DNA of 64,000 nt from Streptosporangium nondiastaticum (GCF_003011965.1 NZ_PXWG01000022.1:1-64000), one strand, 5' to 3'; counted from the stretch's first letter, positions 1-8,320 are shown. Program-made: numbers and translations. Notes: generated by a model from the letters alone, not told the origin.

Positions 1-1
1 T

Positions 2-388
2 GAACTGCCCGCCCCCGACCCGGCCGCCTACGTCGCCGACCATCTGGCCGCAGCCCCCGCCCGCTACACCCTCCACGCCACCGTCCCCACCGACGCCCCC
101 ACCGTCCGCGCCCGCACCTACTCCCTCTCCGGCCGCGTCCACCCCCTCACCGAGACCACCAGCACCCTCGACCTCGCCGGCAACGACCCCCGCCGCATCG
201 CCGAACAACTCCTCGGCATCGACCTCGGCCCCACCAACGCCATCACCGGCACCCCCGAACTCGCCCCCCACCTCGAACAGTTCGGACGGCGCCTGCTGCG
301 CGCCGCCCGCGCCCTCGCCAGACCCGGCCCGCACAGCGGCGGCACGGGTGCAACAGACAGGGCGGCTCACGACGACTGTGCCGGGTAA
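2..388 (+). CDS. WYL-domain transcriptional regulator, C-terminal fragment (cut by window edge)
   Basis: The first 128 codons visible form one open frame from base 2 to a TAA at 386-388. The pattern of a beta-rich segment followed by a charged region, then I-A-E-Q-L-L-G and a final helical stretch L-E-Q-F-G-R-R-L-L-R-A-A-R, is what I expect at the end of a YafY-type regulator: the WYL domain and its C-terminal extension. The N-terminal winged helix lies outside the window, so the DNA-binding part cannot be checked. Members of this family bind small ligands or nucleic acids through the WYL domain and usually act on a neighbouring gene. The last about 20 codons overlap the tail of a decayed gene on the other strand. 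Confidence 0.6.
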   Translation, partial: ELPAPDPAAYVADHLAAAPARYTLHATVPTDAPTVRARTYSLSGRVHPLTETTSTLDLAGNDPRRIAEQLLGIDLGPTNAITGTPELAPHLEQFGRRLLRAARALARPGPHSGGTGATDRAAHDDCAG

Positions 389-753
389 GCGTGAGCACGT
401 CCCCGGCACAAGGCTTCCGGCGGGCAGGGCCCTTGGGGCGGGAGTCCGGTAGTGACCTCCATGGCCCATCTCAGCCAGTCGTCCAGGACCCCGTCGTCGA
501 GCCTCTCCTCTGCGAGGGCCGCCCAGCGCTTCCGCTCCTTGCCGGGAAGACGAGCTGCCGGGTGCCGGGCCGGGCCAGGGCCTCATCCATCCCCTCCGGC
601 CCAACCCGCACCATCAGGCGCTCCTCGTACACCTTGGCCAGCGCATTGCCCCGCAGGAGGAAAGTGATCCCGCCGAACATCTTCTTTCGCGCTCGCCCGC
701 TCCGGCTCCAGCCGCTCCTCGGCCCGCTCGCCAGCACCTCGCCGTACGCCCAT
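368..753 (-). pseudogene. TfoX/Sxy N-terminal-domain protein, frameshifted
   Basis: On the minus strand three frames must be joined to read a TfoX_N-like protein. The centre (roughly 660-540) reads K-K-M-F-G-G-I-T-F-L-L-R-G-N and R-L-M-V-R-V-G-P-E-G, the hallmark of this small family of about 110 residues. The segment just after the ATG at 753 is out of frame by what looks like one extra G. The 3' part (E-E-R-L-D-D-G-V-L-D-D-W-L) is shifted again after about base 545. The family includes Sxy/TfoX competence-related proteins, but the actinobacterial stand-alone N-domain form has no known role. With two frameshifts it is unlikely to make a normal product. Sequencing error is the main alternative. 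Confidence 0.7.
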
Positions 754-1024
754 GGCCCTCACGCCAACCGCCCCAGCGCACACCCGCGCGCCGACCGGCC
801 GTGTCCGCACGCCGGATGAAGGCCGCGCTCCCGGCAGGCGTCACAACGGCGACGGCCGGGAACCGCAGCGGGCAGCCAGCCGAGCAAGGCACCGCGCGCC
901 AACGCATGGCCATGGAAGCGCAGGCCAGCGGATTGTGCAGGTTGACCGATGCCCGGCAACGACGCTTTCAGACCGTGACGATGGCTCTACTTCCCCAGCC
1001 CCACGTTCCGAGGCCGTTGCCGCC

Positions 1025-1498
1025 TCAGGCGCCAGCCCTTAGGTGCACCCGCTTGTCAGCGGACAGCCTGCCGCTACCGCTGCCCTCGAAGGTGGAAGAG
1101 GACGTGCCACTTTTTCCTGTGCCGCAGGGGCTCTCGATCCTCTTCCACGACTCACCGCTGCCGCCGTACTCGAGGGCCATGTCCGGATTACGTGCGAGGA
1201 AACTGCCCCGGAGGCACTCGCCGTACAAGTACACGGTGAGCGAGTACCGGTCACTGCCGACGCTTGTCACCCTGACGTCGGCTCTCACGTCATACGAATT
1301 CGGCGAAAATCCGCTGGCGGGATGGGAGTAGTAAACGGTCCCACCAGCTGTGGCCGCAGCGGCTGAAGTAGGGTCAAACCCACCCATCACCATGGCCACC
1401 AAGGTGACCGTACAGGCCATCAGGCGTGCCCGCGCACGACTGCGCCCGCGCTGGCGAACAGCCGTATCTCCTGCTGCTGTACATGGTTGTGGTATCAC
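1025..1498 (-). CDS. Small secreted protein, paralogue of the protein at 2674-3171
   Basis: The predicted 157-residue protein has an arginine-rich N-region, a hydrophobic stretch (about residues 27-42) and an alanine-rich cleavage region near residue 47, so it is very likely exported by Sec. The mature part of about 105 residues has the pattern G-x-x-R-Y, then a Cys, then G-x-G-E-S-W, then a second Cys, and ends with R-V-H-L-R-A. The same pattern occurs in the secreted protein encoded at 2674-3171. The two cysteines could form one disulphide. I do not recognise a named family. The GTG start at 1498 has a purine-rich stretch immediately upstream but with poor spacing, so the true start may be internal. 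Confidence 0.55.
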   Translation of the reverse strand: MIPQPCTAAGDTAVRQRGRSRARARLMACTVTLVAMVMGGFDPTSAAAATAGGTVYYSHPASGFSPNSYDVRADVRVTSVGSDRYSLTVYLYGECLRGSFLARNPDMALEYGGSGESWKRIESPCGTGKSGTSSSTFEGSGSGRLSADKRVHLRAGA

Positions 1499-1702
1499 TC
1501 CCCCTCCCAGGGACGATGAGCTGTGAAGAGCGGAAAGACCGCTCTGAAAGCTGGATTTCGGCCCAGCAGGTCCAGGAACAGCGCGATGATGCCCAGCAGT
1601 TCAAGGACATAACTGCATCACGGATTGGCGTTAACGGCGGGCTGACTCCTAGAAGCACGGCGGCAACGCTCAGTGCTGCCGCCGCCTGGCGTCAAGACAC
1701 GT

Positions 1703-1917
1703 TCAGAGCAGCCCGGTAGGGCCTTCGATGAGGGCACCGAGTTCCGAGGAGATATCACTCGCTGCCTCTCCGGTCCCGGGTAGCACATCGCTTACGACAT
1801 GCGGCAGATCGGACAGGAACGTCAGGCCCGCCGGGTCCGCCCATGCCGGTCCGGCAGAGCCACGGCCACCAATACGCCAGCCACAACCAGAAGACACAAA
1901 CGCTTGAGCACAGCCAC
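1703..1917 (-). pseudogene. Possible small exported protein split by a frameshift
   Basis: Starting from GTG codons at 1917 or 1911 one frame encodes a convincing signal peptide (K-R-L-C-L-L-V-V-A-G-V-L-V-A-V-A) that runs into a stop soon after. The neighbouring frame then reads about 45 residues with normal high-GC codon use, A-D-P-A-G-L-T-F-L through E-G-P-T-G-L-L, to a TGA at 1703. A single indel near 1835 would join them into an approximately 70-residue exported peptide. The product has no recognisable domain. It may be a recent pseudogene, a sequencing error or chance; confidence is low. Confidence 0.3.
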
Positions 1918-2294
1918 CCCCTAGGCCTTCTCCAGCCCGCCGATGCTGGGCCGGTACGGCTCTACCCCTCACGACGGTTCATACCAAGCGACTGATGCGA
2001 CAACCCCACGAGGGGTAAGTGGGAACGAGCGTCCACACGGCTTGGCTCAGGCCGCACGATCAACGGCACCGGCCGTCCAGGGAGCGGGATCGCATCTCAC
2101 CGAGCATACGGATCATTCTCTCCGTCCAGGCGACCGAACGGGCCGCCGTGGATTCAATGGCGGGAACGTTCGGATTGCCCCCCGAAGGTGGGGAGTGGCG
2201 TCAGGATAATGGGAAATAAATCTCGCTGTTTTCCAAAAAGTGAAACCTGCTGGCCGAACCCGGGCCGGCGAGGATGATCGCAGGGGATGCCGTG

Positions 2295-2510
2295 ATGCAA
2301 GGCCGCCGAGTGTTCCGAAAGTCCACCGTACTCGCCATGACCATCATCGGCCTCGCATGCGCCCAGCCGTCCTACGCACAGGACCGCCTCCTGGGCCCTG
2401 CCAGCAGTGTCGAAGCCCTGACGCACAGTCCTTACCTCCCGTCGCCGCTGAGGCCCTCGAACTCTGTGGACGTGCTGCCCACGAATATCGCTGTGCCGCC
2501 TGTTCTCTGA
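2295..2510 (+). CDS. Small exported peptide, unknown function
   Basis: This 71-residue frame begins M-Q-G-R-R-V-F-R-K-S and continues into a hydrophobic segment (T-V-L-A-M-T-I-I-G-L-A) with a likely signal-peptidase site after P-S-Y-A-Q. An AGGGGA stretch lies about 8 bases upstream of the GTG/ATG pair. The mature part would be only about 45 residues, rich in Pro, Ser and Leu, without cysteines. It lies 163 bp upstream of another exported protein on the same strand and could share its promoter. No family recognised. Confidence 0.4.
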   Translation: MQGRRVFRKSTVLAMTIIGLACAQPSYAQDRLLGPASSVEALTHSPYLPSPLRPSNSVDVLPTNIAVPPVL

Positions 2511-2673
2511 GAGAGCGGCAGGCCCAGTGGGAACAGGCGGCCATAACCGCCAGCACCGCCCCAGAGCAACGGGCATCCGCCACCCCGGACCAACCGCCAG
2601 CACCCCGGCGCATGCACAGCAGACCGAAGAGAGCGGCACAGCCACCGCCGACCGCCGGACAGGAGGACACGAC

Positions 2674-3171
2674 ATGCCCGGGGCTCCTTCCCTCTTCAGA
2701 CGAACAGCCCGCAGCATGGCCCGCCCCGCGGGGTGCCTGCTGGCAGCCACCGTTGTGGCGCTCGGCGGACTGCCCGCCCAGGAAGCATCCGCGGCAGTGC
2801 AGTCCTTCAGCGTCGGCTACGTCTCCAACGGGGGCGCGGGCCGCTACTACAGGGTCAGTCTCTCCGGCCGTGTCTACTCCATCGGGGAGAACCGCTACGG
2901 GATCGACGCCATCCTGCGGCCCTTCTGCAACGCCGAAGCCTTCCTCGGAGGCCGGGCCAAGGCAGCCGGGCAGTTCGGCTCCGACAGCGAGTCATGGCGG
3001 GCCTCCTGGCACTACTGCACGACGGAGCAGCCACAGACGTACCGGGTGGTTTCGGAAGGGGAACTGTCCCCGTCCGGACGTGTGCACGTACGGGCATGCG
3101 CATGGGGCGGGTTCATCCCGACCACCGGATGCGGCCCCTCCCAGATCCTGAACCTCCGCGCCACGGCATAA
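2674..3171 (+). CDS. Small secreted protein, paralogue of the protein at 1025-1498
   Basis: The ATG at 2674 is preceded by AGGAGG at ideal spacing, which fixes the start. The 165-residue product has a twin-arginine-like N-region (R-R-T-A-R-S-M-A-R), a hydrophobic core and a cleavage site near E-A-S-A-A (residue 35). The mature part contains four cysteines, and shares with its paralogue an R-Y tyrosine-rich start, the S-E-S-W block, a Cys-containing loop and an ending V-H-V-R-A. The last 20 residues, with two extra Cys, are specific to this copy. Function unknown; an extracellular role is inferred only from the signal peptide. Confidence 0.75.
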   Translation: MPGAPSLFRRTARSMARPAGCLLAATVVALGGLPAQEASAAVQSFSVGYVSNGGAGRYYRVSLSGRVYSIGENRYGIDAILRPFCNAEAFLGGRAKAAGQFGSDSESWRASWHYCTTEQPQTYRVVSEGELSPSGRVHVRACAWGGFIPTTGCGPSQILNLRATA

Positions 3172-3689
3172 CGCCCCCCTGGAAGGCCCGGGAGAGAACG
3201 ACCTGCGCCGCGCAGAAGCCTGTATGCCCACAGAAGTGAGGCTCGGGCCCACAGCCATGCCGCTGACGGCCCAACAGCTTCTGACCAGCGAAGACAGACC
3301 GGCCGTTCCCAGATCACCCTCGACGCGTTCCGGCCCCGGAGCCCGCTCCCGCCCTGACCTGCGGTTGACGACTTTCACGCAAGCCCCGTCCCGGGCCCTC
3401 CACCTCACCTACGCAGACAGGCAGTTCACGTATGCCTCCCTGGGTGCAGGCAAGGGCGCGGTCCTCCGCGGTGACCATGACTCCGAGATCTGTGTGACCC
3501 CGGGAACGCACGCAACCGGGCCGGCGTCGTAAGCCTCGGCACGGCCGCGGAGGGCACCGACGCGGTAGACCTTGCGCTCGCCCTGATTTTCGAAGGCCGT
3601 GTCCACATCCGGCAAACTCCCGAATAAACAATCCCGTTCGAAGTATTGTTCGAGGCGGGGTCGTGAAGAACGAGCTCAGGAGAACGAGC
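3172..3689. other. Gene-poor stretch
   Basis: About 520 bp without a convincing gene. A minus-strand frame at 3409-3615 (68 codons) has good codon use in its first half only and no recognisable domain or ribosome binding site. At 3669-3696 a 14-bp unit (AACGAGCTCAGGAG) is present twice in direct tandem, and a similar AACGAGCTCAGAGG string recurs at about 41281. Confidence 0.4.
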
Positions 3690-4247
3690 TCAGGAGCCGG
3701 TCGGCCCGACCGGTGGCGGAGGCGGCTCCAGGGGCGGCGGTAGGGGCGAGTAGCGGGCCCGGTTGGCGTTGAAGTGGGCCAGGTGATAGGTCGCGCTCTC
3801 GAACTCCAGCTCCATAGGCGGAGGATCGGTGACCGGCGGGGCCCATCGAGTGTAGTCCGTGCCCTCGACCTCAACCTGCGTTTCCAGCCTCGGCGTGCCC
3901 CAGTACCGCACGTAGCTCTCCGCACGCTCTTCCGTCCAGAGCGGGCCACCACCGAGCGCGCTCAGCAGTGCTGAGCTGTACACGGCACGGACCCGAAAGT
4001 TCTCCAGGAACCGGCGCGGGATCACCATCGCGCTGTAGCGGCGGCTGTTGCCCCGACGCCGACCGACGACAGGCACGCTCGGGCTGCCTCCGTCCCACCT
4101 CAGCGGTGCGATCCAGACCTTGGCCCCAGGAGCGAAGTGCCGCAGTCCGGTACGGATCTCCAGTCCGCCGTCGCCATGGCTAGTCTCCCGCGCCACGTTA
4201 GCCACCACACAGAGGCCCAGCGATTCGGGGCCAGTCTCGTCCGTCAT
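3690..4247 (-). CDS. Conserved-looking hypothetical protein
   Basis: From the ATG at 4247 the frame encodes 185 residues with a mixed alpha/beta composition (for example V-W-I-A-P-L-R-W-D-G-G, then A-M-V-I-P-R-R-F-L-E-N-F-R-V-R) and a proline-rich C-terminus (P-P-P-L-E-P-P-P-P-P). No signal peptide or membrane segment is seen. Codon use is typical of the window. An upstream ATG at 4259 and a longer frame exist, but no start has a clear ribosome binding site. I do not recognise the family. It is divergent from the gene at 4507, and both sit among immunity-type genes, so a role in inter-bacterial conflict is possible but unproven. Confidence 0.55.
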   Translation of the reverse strand: MTDETGPESLGLCVVANVARETSHGDGGLEIRTGLRHFAPGAKVWIAPLRWDGGSPSVPVVGRRRGNSRRYSAMVIPRRFLENFRVRAVYSSALLSALGGGPLWTEERAESYVRYWGTPRLETQVEVEGTDYTRWAPPVTDPPPMELEFESATYHLAHFNANRARYSPLPPPLEPPPPPVGPTGS

Positions 4248-4506
4248 GGCCACCATCATGGTCGAGCGGTACCCGCCGCCCGGTACCGGGTTGCCGGGCG
4301 GGTGGCTCGGCACCGTTGATCACGTCGCGATCAGTGGTCGCCCGGATCAAATGAAGGTCGTGTCCAAGTCCCGCGAACTCCTGGATGAGCGATCTCATTC
4401 GACGCCAGACCATAAAGAAAAGCCTACGACCCGTTCCAAAACTCGGCGGCACGCCCATACGAGTCCCGGATCGGGCTATGTCAGTGGCTGGTGCCAGGAT
4501 CCAAGG

Positions 4507-5124
4507 ATGCTGATCAAGGGATACGACGACGGCCCGCTCGTTGCAGGCGAGTCACTGCTGCCTCGCCCAGGTTTCTGGTCGAACTACCTCATGGCGATCT
4601 GCGGCAATGAACCGGGGGCTTCGTACGTTCCGGAGTGGTTTGGCGATGACGGCGCCGATGCCGATGACTTGTCCGAGGTCCTCTTCGATCCCGAACGCTG
4701 GCCGGTCTTCCGGGCGCCGGCGCAGGGCGGTCCCGGAGTTGTGGTGATCTACCGCAACCTGCTCGGCGACTACGGCATTGACTACCTCCTCACCCATCCA
4801 GGCCGGAGTCACGCCCAGCACGTCGCCAGCTGGGAAGGCGACCTTTCGGGGACCGGGCTGTCGTGGGACGAACTGATCCGCATCGCCGACACCCCGGCCA
4901 CGGGCGAAGGCGTCAAGGACTCGGCCGCCCGACTCCTGCTGGTCCTTCCCCTCCTGACCGACCCGGACCTGCCAGATACGGCCCCGGCAAGGCTCACCGC
5001 CGCCCTGAGTGAGGCTGGCGCGCCGCAAGACACTGCCTCCACCACGGCGGAGCACCTGCTTGCCCAGCTCACGAGAAGATCCCAACACGATCCGACGTGG
5101 GAGTCTCCTTTGAGTGGCGCCTGA
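4507..5124 (+). CDS. Hypothetical protein, possibly immunity-related
   Basis: The 205-residue protein starts M-L-I-K-G-Y-D-D-G-P and is acidic and soluble, with no signal peptide. Recognisable blocks are V-P-E-W-F-G-D-D-G-A-D, a strand-like P-G-V-V-V-I-Y-R-N-L, and W-D-E-L-I-R-I-A-D. The C-terminal half is helical (L-L-L-V-L-P-L-L-T-D-P-D-L). AAGG lies very close to the ATG, so the ribosome binding site is weak. The composition and neighbourhood resemble stand-alone immunity proteins of actinobacterial polymorphic toxin systems, but no named domain was recognised and no toxin gene is adjacent. Confidence 0.6.
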   Translation: MLIKGYDDGPLVAGESLLPRPGFWSNYLMAICGNEPGASYVPEWFGDDGADADDLSEVLFDPERWPVFRAPAQGGPGVVVIYRNLLGDYGIDYLLTHPGRSHAQHVASWEGDLSGTGLSWDELIRIADTPATGEGVKDSAARLLLVLPLLTDPDLPDTAPARLTAALSEAGAPQDTASTTAEHLLAQLTRRSQHDPTWESPLSGA

Positions 5125-5202
5125 GTGCCGATACGGGACTGGCGAAGGTTGGAGTGACTGTGAGCGCGCAGCGGCCGTCTGGGTGCTGTGCATACTTCTA
5201 GG

Positions 5203-5514
5203 ATGACTGTCCCGCTCGCCGCCCGCATCCATCTGCTGATCACGCTGATGCTGGTGACCTGCGCGTCTGTGAGTGGCTTTGGCGTGGGTCTGCTCCTGGG
5301 CGGCCGGATGGCGGCTGTGGTTGCCGCGGGAGCGGCTGGGTTGGGGGCAGGGATCGGTTCATGGCTTGCTCGCCGGCAGTTCAGGGTCTGCGTCTCACGC
5401 GGCAATCAGCAGGCGTCGGCTGATGGATACGCGCAAGGCATTGCCGACGCGGTCATCTCCCATATCGCCATCTACCAGGCCGCGGTCTTCCCTCGTCCCC
5501 GGCGGCGTGAGTGA
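5203..5514 (+). CDS. Small membrane protein
   Basis: The 103-residue product has two closely spaced hydrophobic helices (about residues 8-28 and 32-54, the second glycine/alanine rich), followed by a short polar tail ending R-P-R-R-R-E. The start M-T-V-P-L-A-A-R at 5203 is chosen because the first helix then begins near the N-terminus. Its last codons overlap the next gene by 8 bp, so the two are almost certainly co-translated. No family recognised. Confidence 0.55.
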   Translation: MTVPLAARIHLLITLMLVTCASVSGFGVGLLLGGRMAAVVAAGAAGLGAGIGSWLARRQFRVCVSRGNQQASADGYAQGIADAVISHIAIYQAAVFPRPRRRE

Positions 5515-5701
5515 AGAGGAACGAAAGGCGCGCCGCACGCTCGCGTACCGAGTCTCTGCCTTCGACGCCCTGCCGCGCCCGGTACAGCTCGCCGCGGCCG
5601 CTGCGCTCGAAGCTATCGATCAAGGAACGGACGCCGAGCAGGTCGAAGCGGCGATGAAGGACCTTGCCCTTACGGCCTACGACCAGCGTTGCAGCCACTG
5701 A
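5507..5701 (+). CDS. Small cytoplasmic hypothetical protein overlapping its upstream neighbour
   Basis: A GTG at 5507 inside the end of the membrane-protein gene opens a 64-residue frame, S-E-E-E-R-K-A-R-R-T-L then V-Q-L-A-A-A-A-A-L-E-A-I-D-Q-G. The composition is helical, charged and free of membrane segments. The 8-bp overlap with the upstream frame suggests translational coupling; the upstream TGA lies 3 bases after the GTG. It could be a soluble partner of the membrane protein. The function is unknown. Confidence 0.5.
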   Translation: MSEEERKARRTLAYRVSAFDALPRPVQLAAAAALEAIDQGTDAEQVEAAMKDLALTAYDQRCSH

Positions 5702-5917
5702 GCAGCCGTCTGGGTCTCCGGCAGACCTCTGGCCGGCCCGCGTAGCGCAGCGGCCTGGGCAACAGTGCCGGGGGCTGGCGTGACAATCAGGCTGGCAAGT
5801 CGTTCACCAAGCGGGTGCACAAAGTGCCACCGGGCCGCCGGACCACGGCCCGGAAGGCCACTCGGGTGATACATGCGGGACGTGGTGGCAGCGCGGAGGT
5901 TGGGTAATCGGTCGTGG

Positions 5918-5934
5918 CCGAGCGCCCCGCTCGG
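5918..5934 (-). terminator. Hairpin downstream of the methyltransferase gene
   Basis: CCGAGCG and CGCTCGG form a perfect 7-bp stem around a CCC loop, 55 bp beyond the stop of the minus-strand methyltransferase. It has no U-tract, as is usual for Streptomyces terminators, so the call rests on position and stem only. Confidence 0.35.
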
Positions 5935-5988
5935 ACCGTGCCGGTTCCTTCCCCGGTGACCGAGGGGGCCGCCGCCGTACGGCTGGGC

Positions 5989-7107
5989 TCAGCTGATGAT
6001 GTTGTCGGGGGTGCCGAGCCAGACGTGCTGGCCCTCGGAGGTGACGGTCATCCCGGCCCGGTCGCGTTCCGGCCGGCCGCGCTCCTCCCAGAGCCGGAAT
6101 GCCGCTTCCACCTCGTCCCACAGGCACCGTGGTCCGTACTGCTCGACGGCGAAGGTGTCGTGTCCGGGAAGGTAGTCCACCGATGCCCATGACTTCTGGT
6201 CGTCAGCGAGGAGCCACAAGGTGGCCTCGCCGCTGCCGTCGTCGGCCTCGACGGTCAGGGGCCTAGCATCGGGAAGGGCAAGGCCAATAGAGAATTTCGC
6301 TTCGTACTCGGCTTCCAGGTCCCTGGGCGAGAGCCTGGTGGTACTGCGGGTGACCTCGTCTCGGTGGTGGAGGAAGTCGCGCAGGTAGCCACGCGGGGGC
6401 CGGTTGGTTCGGGTGCGCATGAAGGCCGGGTAGCCCGTGAACCGGCCTTCGGCGATGCCGTCGCGGGTGTTGAGGACGGCGAACGAGTACGCGTGGTAGC
6501 TCCCGCCCCACGGGGCGACGATACGTCCGGCCGGGGTCTGCTCAACCCATGCGTAGGGGATTTCGGGGACGGTGAAGGTCGCGATCCACCGGTCGTACGG
6601 TGCGCCGTCGGGGTGTCCCTTCTCGGCGTCGCCGCAGATAACCTGTGGGGTGTATCCGGCTGCATGCAGGTTCTTGATCGCCTGTTCCACGATCGCGGCG
6701 TCGATGTCCATGCCGAAGACGTTCTGGGAGCCGAGCCGGTGTGAGAGCCAGGCCAGGTTGTAGCCCGTGCCGGCTCCGGCATCCATGACCCGGTGTCCTT
6801 CATGCACGTCCAGCAGCTGGAGCATCTCCAGCATGAGCGAGGGCATGGAGGACGAGGACGTCGGTAGCCGGTATGCGTCCTCGCCCAGGTCCTGGCCGTC
6901 GTTGAGCCGGGTGACGAGCGGCAGGTCGCCGTAGACCACGGTCAGCCACCGTTCGGGCCGGTCACTGCGCGAGAGTGGCCGGTCGTCGACCTCGATGGTC
7001 TCGGGCACGAACAGCTTGCGATCGACCGAAGCTACGGCGTCCTTCCATTCCGGGAGAACCGCCCCTTTGTTGGTGAGGATCTCCAGGAGCCGTTCCGGTG
7101 AGCTCAT
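5989..7107 (-). CDS. PIMT-like O-methyltransferase with C-terminal extension (aspartimide-forming RiPP type)
   Basis: The 372-residue protein has the layout of protein-L-isoaspartate O-methyltransferase: a serine-rich active-site region T-S-S-S-S-M-P-S (residues 83-90), motif I D-A-G-A-G-T-G-Y-N (109-117), and an acidic strand end G-M-D-I-D (about 132-136). It continues about 150 residues beyond a normal PIMT, as in the methyltransferases of aspartimide-forming RiPP clusters (lanthipeptide, graspetide and imiditide types). Those enzymes methylate a precursor aspartate, and the ester collapses to an aspartimide. The start codon lies 6 bp after the stop of a 37-residue peptide gene, which is the likely substrate. 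No ATP-grasp or lanthionine gene is next to it. The alternative is a general repair-type methyltransferase. Confidence 0.75.
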   Translation of the reverse strand: MSSPERLLEILTNKGAVLPEWKDAVASVDRKLFVPETIEVDDRPLSRSDRPERWLTVVYGDLPLVTRLNDGQDLGEDAYRLPTSSSSMPSLMLEMLQLLDVHEGHRVMDAGAGTGYNLAWLSHRLGSQNVFGMDIDAAIVEQAIKNLHAAGYTPQVICGDAEKGHPDGAPYDRWIATFTVPEIPYAWVEQTPAGRIVAPWGGSYHAYSFAVLNTRDGIAEGRFTGYPAFMRTRTNRPPRGYLRDFLHHRDEVTRSTTRLSPRDLEAEYEAKFSIGLALPDARPLTVEADDGSGEATLWLLADDQKSWASVDYLPGHDTFAVEQYGPRCLWDEVEAAFRLWEERGRPERDRAGMTVTSEGQHVWLGTPDNIIS

Positions 7108-7113
7108 GCCGCC

Positions 7114-7227
7114 TCACTTCTTCTTGGGAGGATCGGTCACCGGTTTGTTCCACTGACCGTCCTTTTCCTTGTTGGACTGGTTCTTGTTGCCTTCCCCGCC
7201 GCCTTTGCCGTCACCATGCGTACCCAT
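7114..7227 (-). CDS. 37-residue Gly/Lys/Asn-rich peptide, candidate aspartimide-RiPP precursor
   Basis: The frame starts at an ATG at 7227 with AAGGGA about 9 bases upstream and ends with a TGA 6 bp before the methyltransferase ATG. It reads M-G-T-H-G-D-G-K, then a Gly/Asn/Lys stretch, then E-K-D-G-Q-W-N-K and ends P-P-K-K-K. It has eight lysines and two Asp-Gly pairs (residues 6-7 and 23-24), the dipeptide most prone to aspartimide formation and the preferred target of PIMT-type chemistry. There is no signal peptide. The tight coupling to a PIMT-like gene makes a precursor role plausible. Chance occurrence is the alternative, although codon use fits the window. Confidence 0.6.
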   Translation of the reverse strand: MGTHGDGKGGGEGNKNQSNKEKDGQWNKPVTDPPKKK

Positions 7228-7882
7228 CGCCGGTGGTCCCTTCTGTCGAGCGGTGCTGTGTGGGCCAGGAAATTACAGAACGAGAGCCGTCAGCGGCGGA
7301 TGGGACCACAGCACGCTTGCGGACATCACCAGCACCACGCCCGCCGACCTGCCCGCCACGGTCCGCACCAGCCCTACTACCGGTCACTCGGCGCCCTCCG
7401 CCACTGAGTGAGCGGCGCGCCTCCGCCGCCCTGCGGGCTCTGGCCCTGCGTTACACTGCCCGGCCCGACGCCGACGCGCTGCGGTTGGCCGCGGCAAAGG
7501 GCCGCGCACCCGGACAGCGAGTCGAGACCCAGCGGGAGTGCGGGAGCTGCGCGAACGCCAGGCGCACATCGCCGAGCGTGCCGCCTACCACCGGGAGCGC
7601 GAGAAGCAGTACCTCGCCATGGCCGCCTAATCCAACGTCCCCGCCGCACACATGCCCCCACCTGGAAGGAGCCCGTGGAGATCTCTGCCAAGGTCCAGCA
7701 TCGGCACAACCACTGCGGCGCCCCGGGCGCGCGCTGGCCGTCGCCTTCAACGCCGACGGCGGCCCGGCGCGCGCGGCGCGCTCACGGGCGTCCAGCCATG
7801 CGACAACCGACCCTTCAGCCGCCGCGGCAAGGCTGGCGGCGAGGACCGGGTCGTCGGCGAAGTGCGGCAGCCGGACGGCGAG
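7228..7882. other. Degraded region with remnants, no intact gene
   Basis: About 650 bp with no gene I can support as intact. A short plus-strand fragment ending at a TAA at 7628-7630 reads R-E-L-R-E-R-Q-A-H-I-A-E-R-A-A-Y-H-R-E, a charged helix typical of a real protein terminus. The preceding frame (7407-7530) changes phase relative to it. It may be the tail of a plasmid- or ICE-type gene, but the family cannot be named. Confidence 0.35.
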
Positions 7883-8107
7883 TCACGCGTGACGCTGCTG
7901 GAACGCGGCGACCTCGAATGGGCCCAGGTGGCAGCCGCGGGCGGTGGCCCGGGAGATCAAGGCCACGGACTCCCTGTCGTCGTCCGCCATCGCCCGCAGC
8001 ACATCGGCGTCAGCCGTGGGCTCCGGCCGCGACCGGTCCCGCAACAGCGCCTTGGTCTCCTCACGGACCCGACTGGTGGTCTCGGCCGTGGTCCCCTGAT
8101 CCGTCAC
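7883..8107 (-). CDS. Small hypothetical protein
   Basis: A GTG at 8107 preceded by GGAGG at about 8 bases, a strong ribosome binding site, opens a 74-residue frame. The protein is charged and helical: T-T-S-R-V-R-E-E-T-K-A-L-L-R-D-R, then D-A-D-V-L-R-A-M-A-D-D-D-R-E-S, and ends H-L-G-P-F-E-V-A-A-F-Q-Q-R-H-A. No signal peptide or membrane segment. Not recognised. The frame is open further upstream, but the ribosome binding site decides this start. Confidence 0.55.
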   Translation of the reverse strand: MTDQGTTAETTSRVREETKALLRDRSRPEPTADADVLRAMADDDRESVALISRATARGCHLGPFEVAAFQQRHA

Positions 8108-8320
8108 CGTCTCGCCTCCGTCGCTGTGTGCTGCATCAGGATGGCACGGACTCGATCCTGTGCGCCGGACTCCGTCAAGCCGGGGTGCAGGAGAACATGC
8201 ACCGACCACTGTCAACGAGCTGACCGGATCGGACGATACTGCCCGAAGGAGTGGTAGTGATGAGTCGAACAGGAGGCAGGCTCCGGAGCGTTGGTCCAAC
8301 CACATGCAATAATCGTCTGC

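Noticed and set aside
3409-3615. A 68-codon minus-strand gene
   Set aside because: Codon use is good only in the first half, with no ribosome binding site and no recognisable domain.
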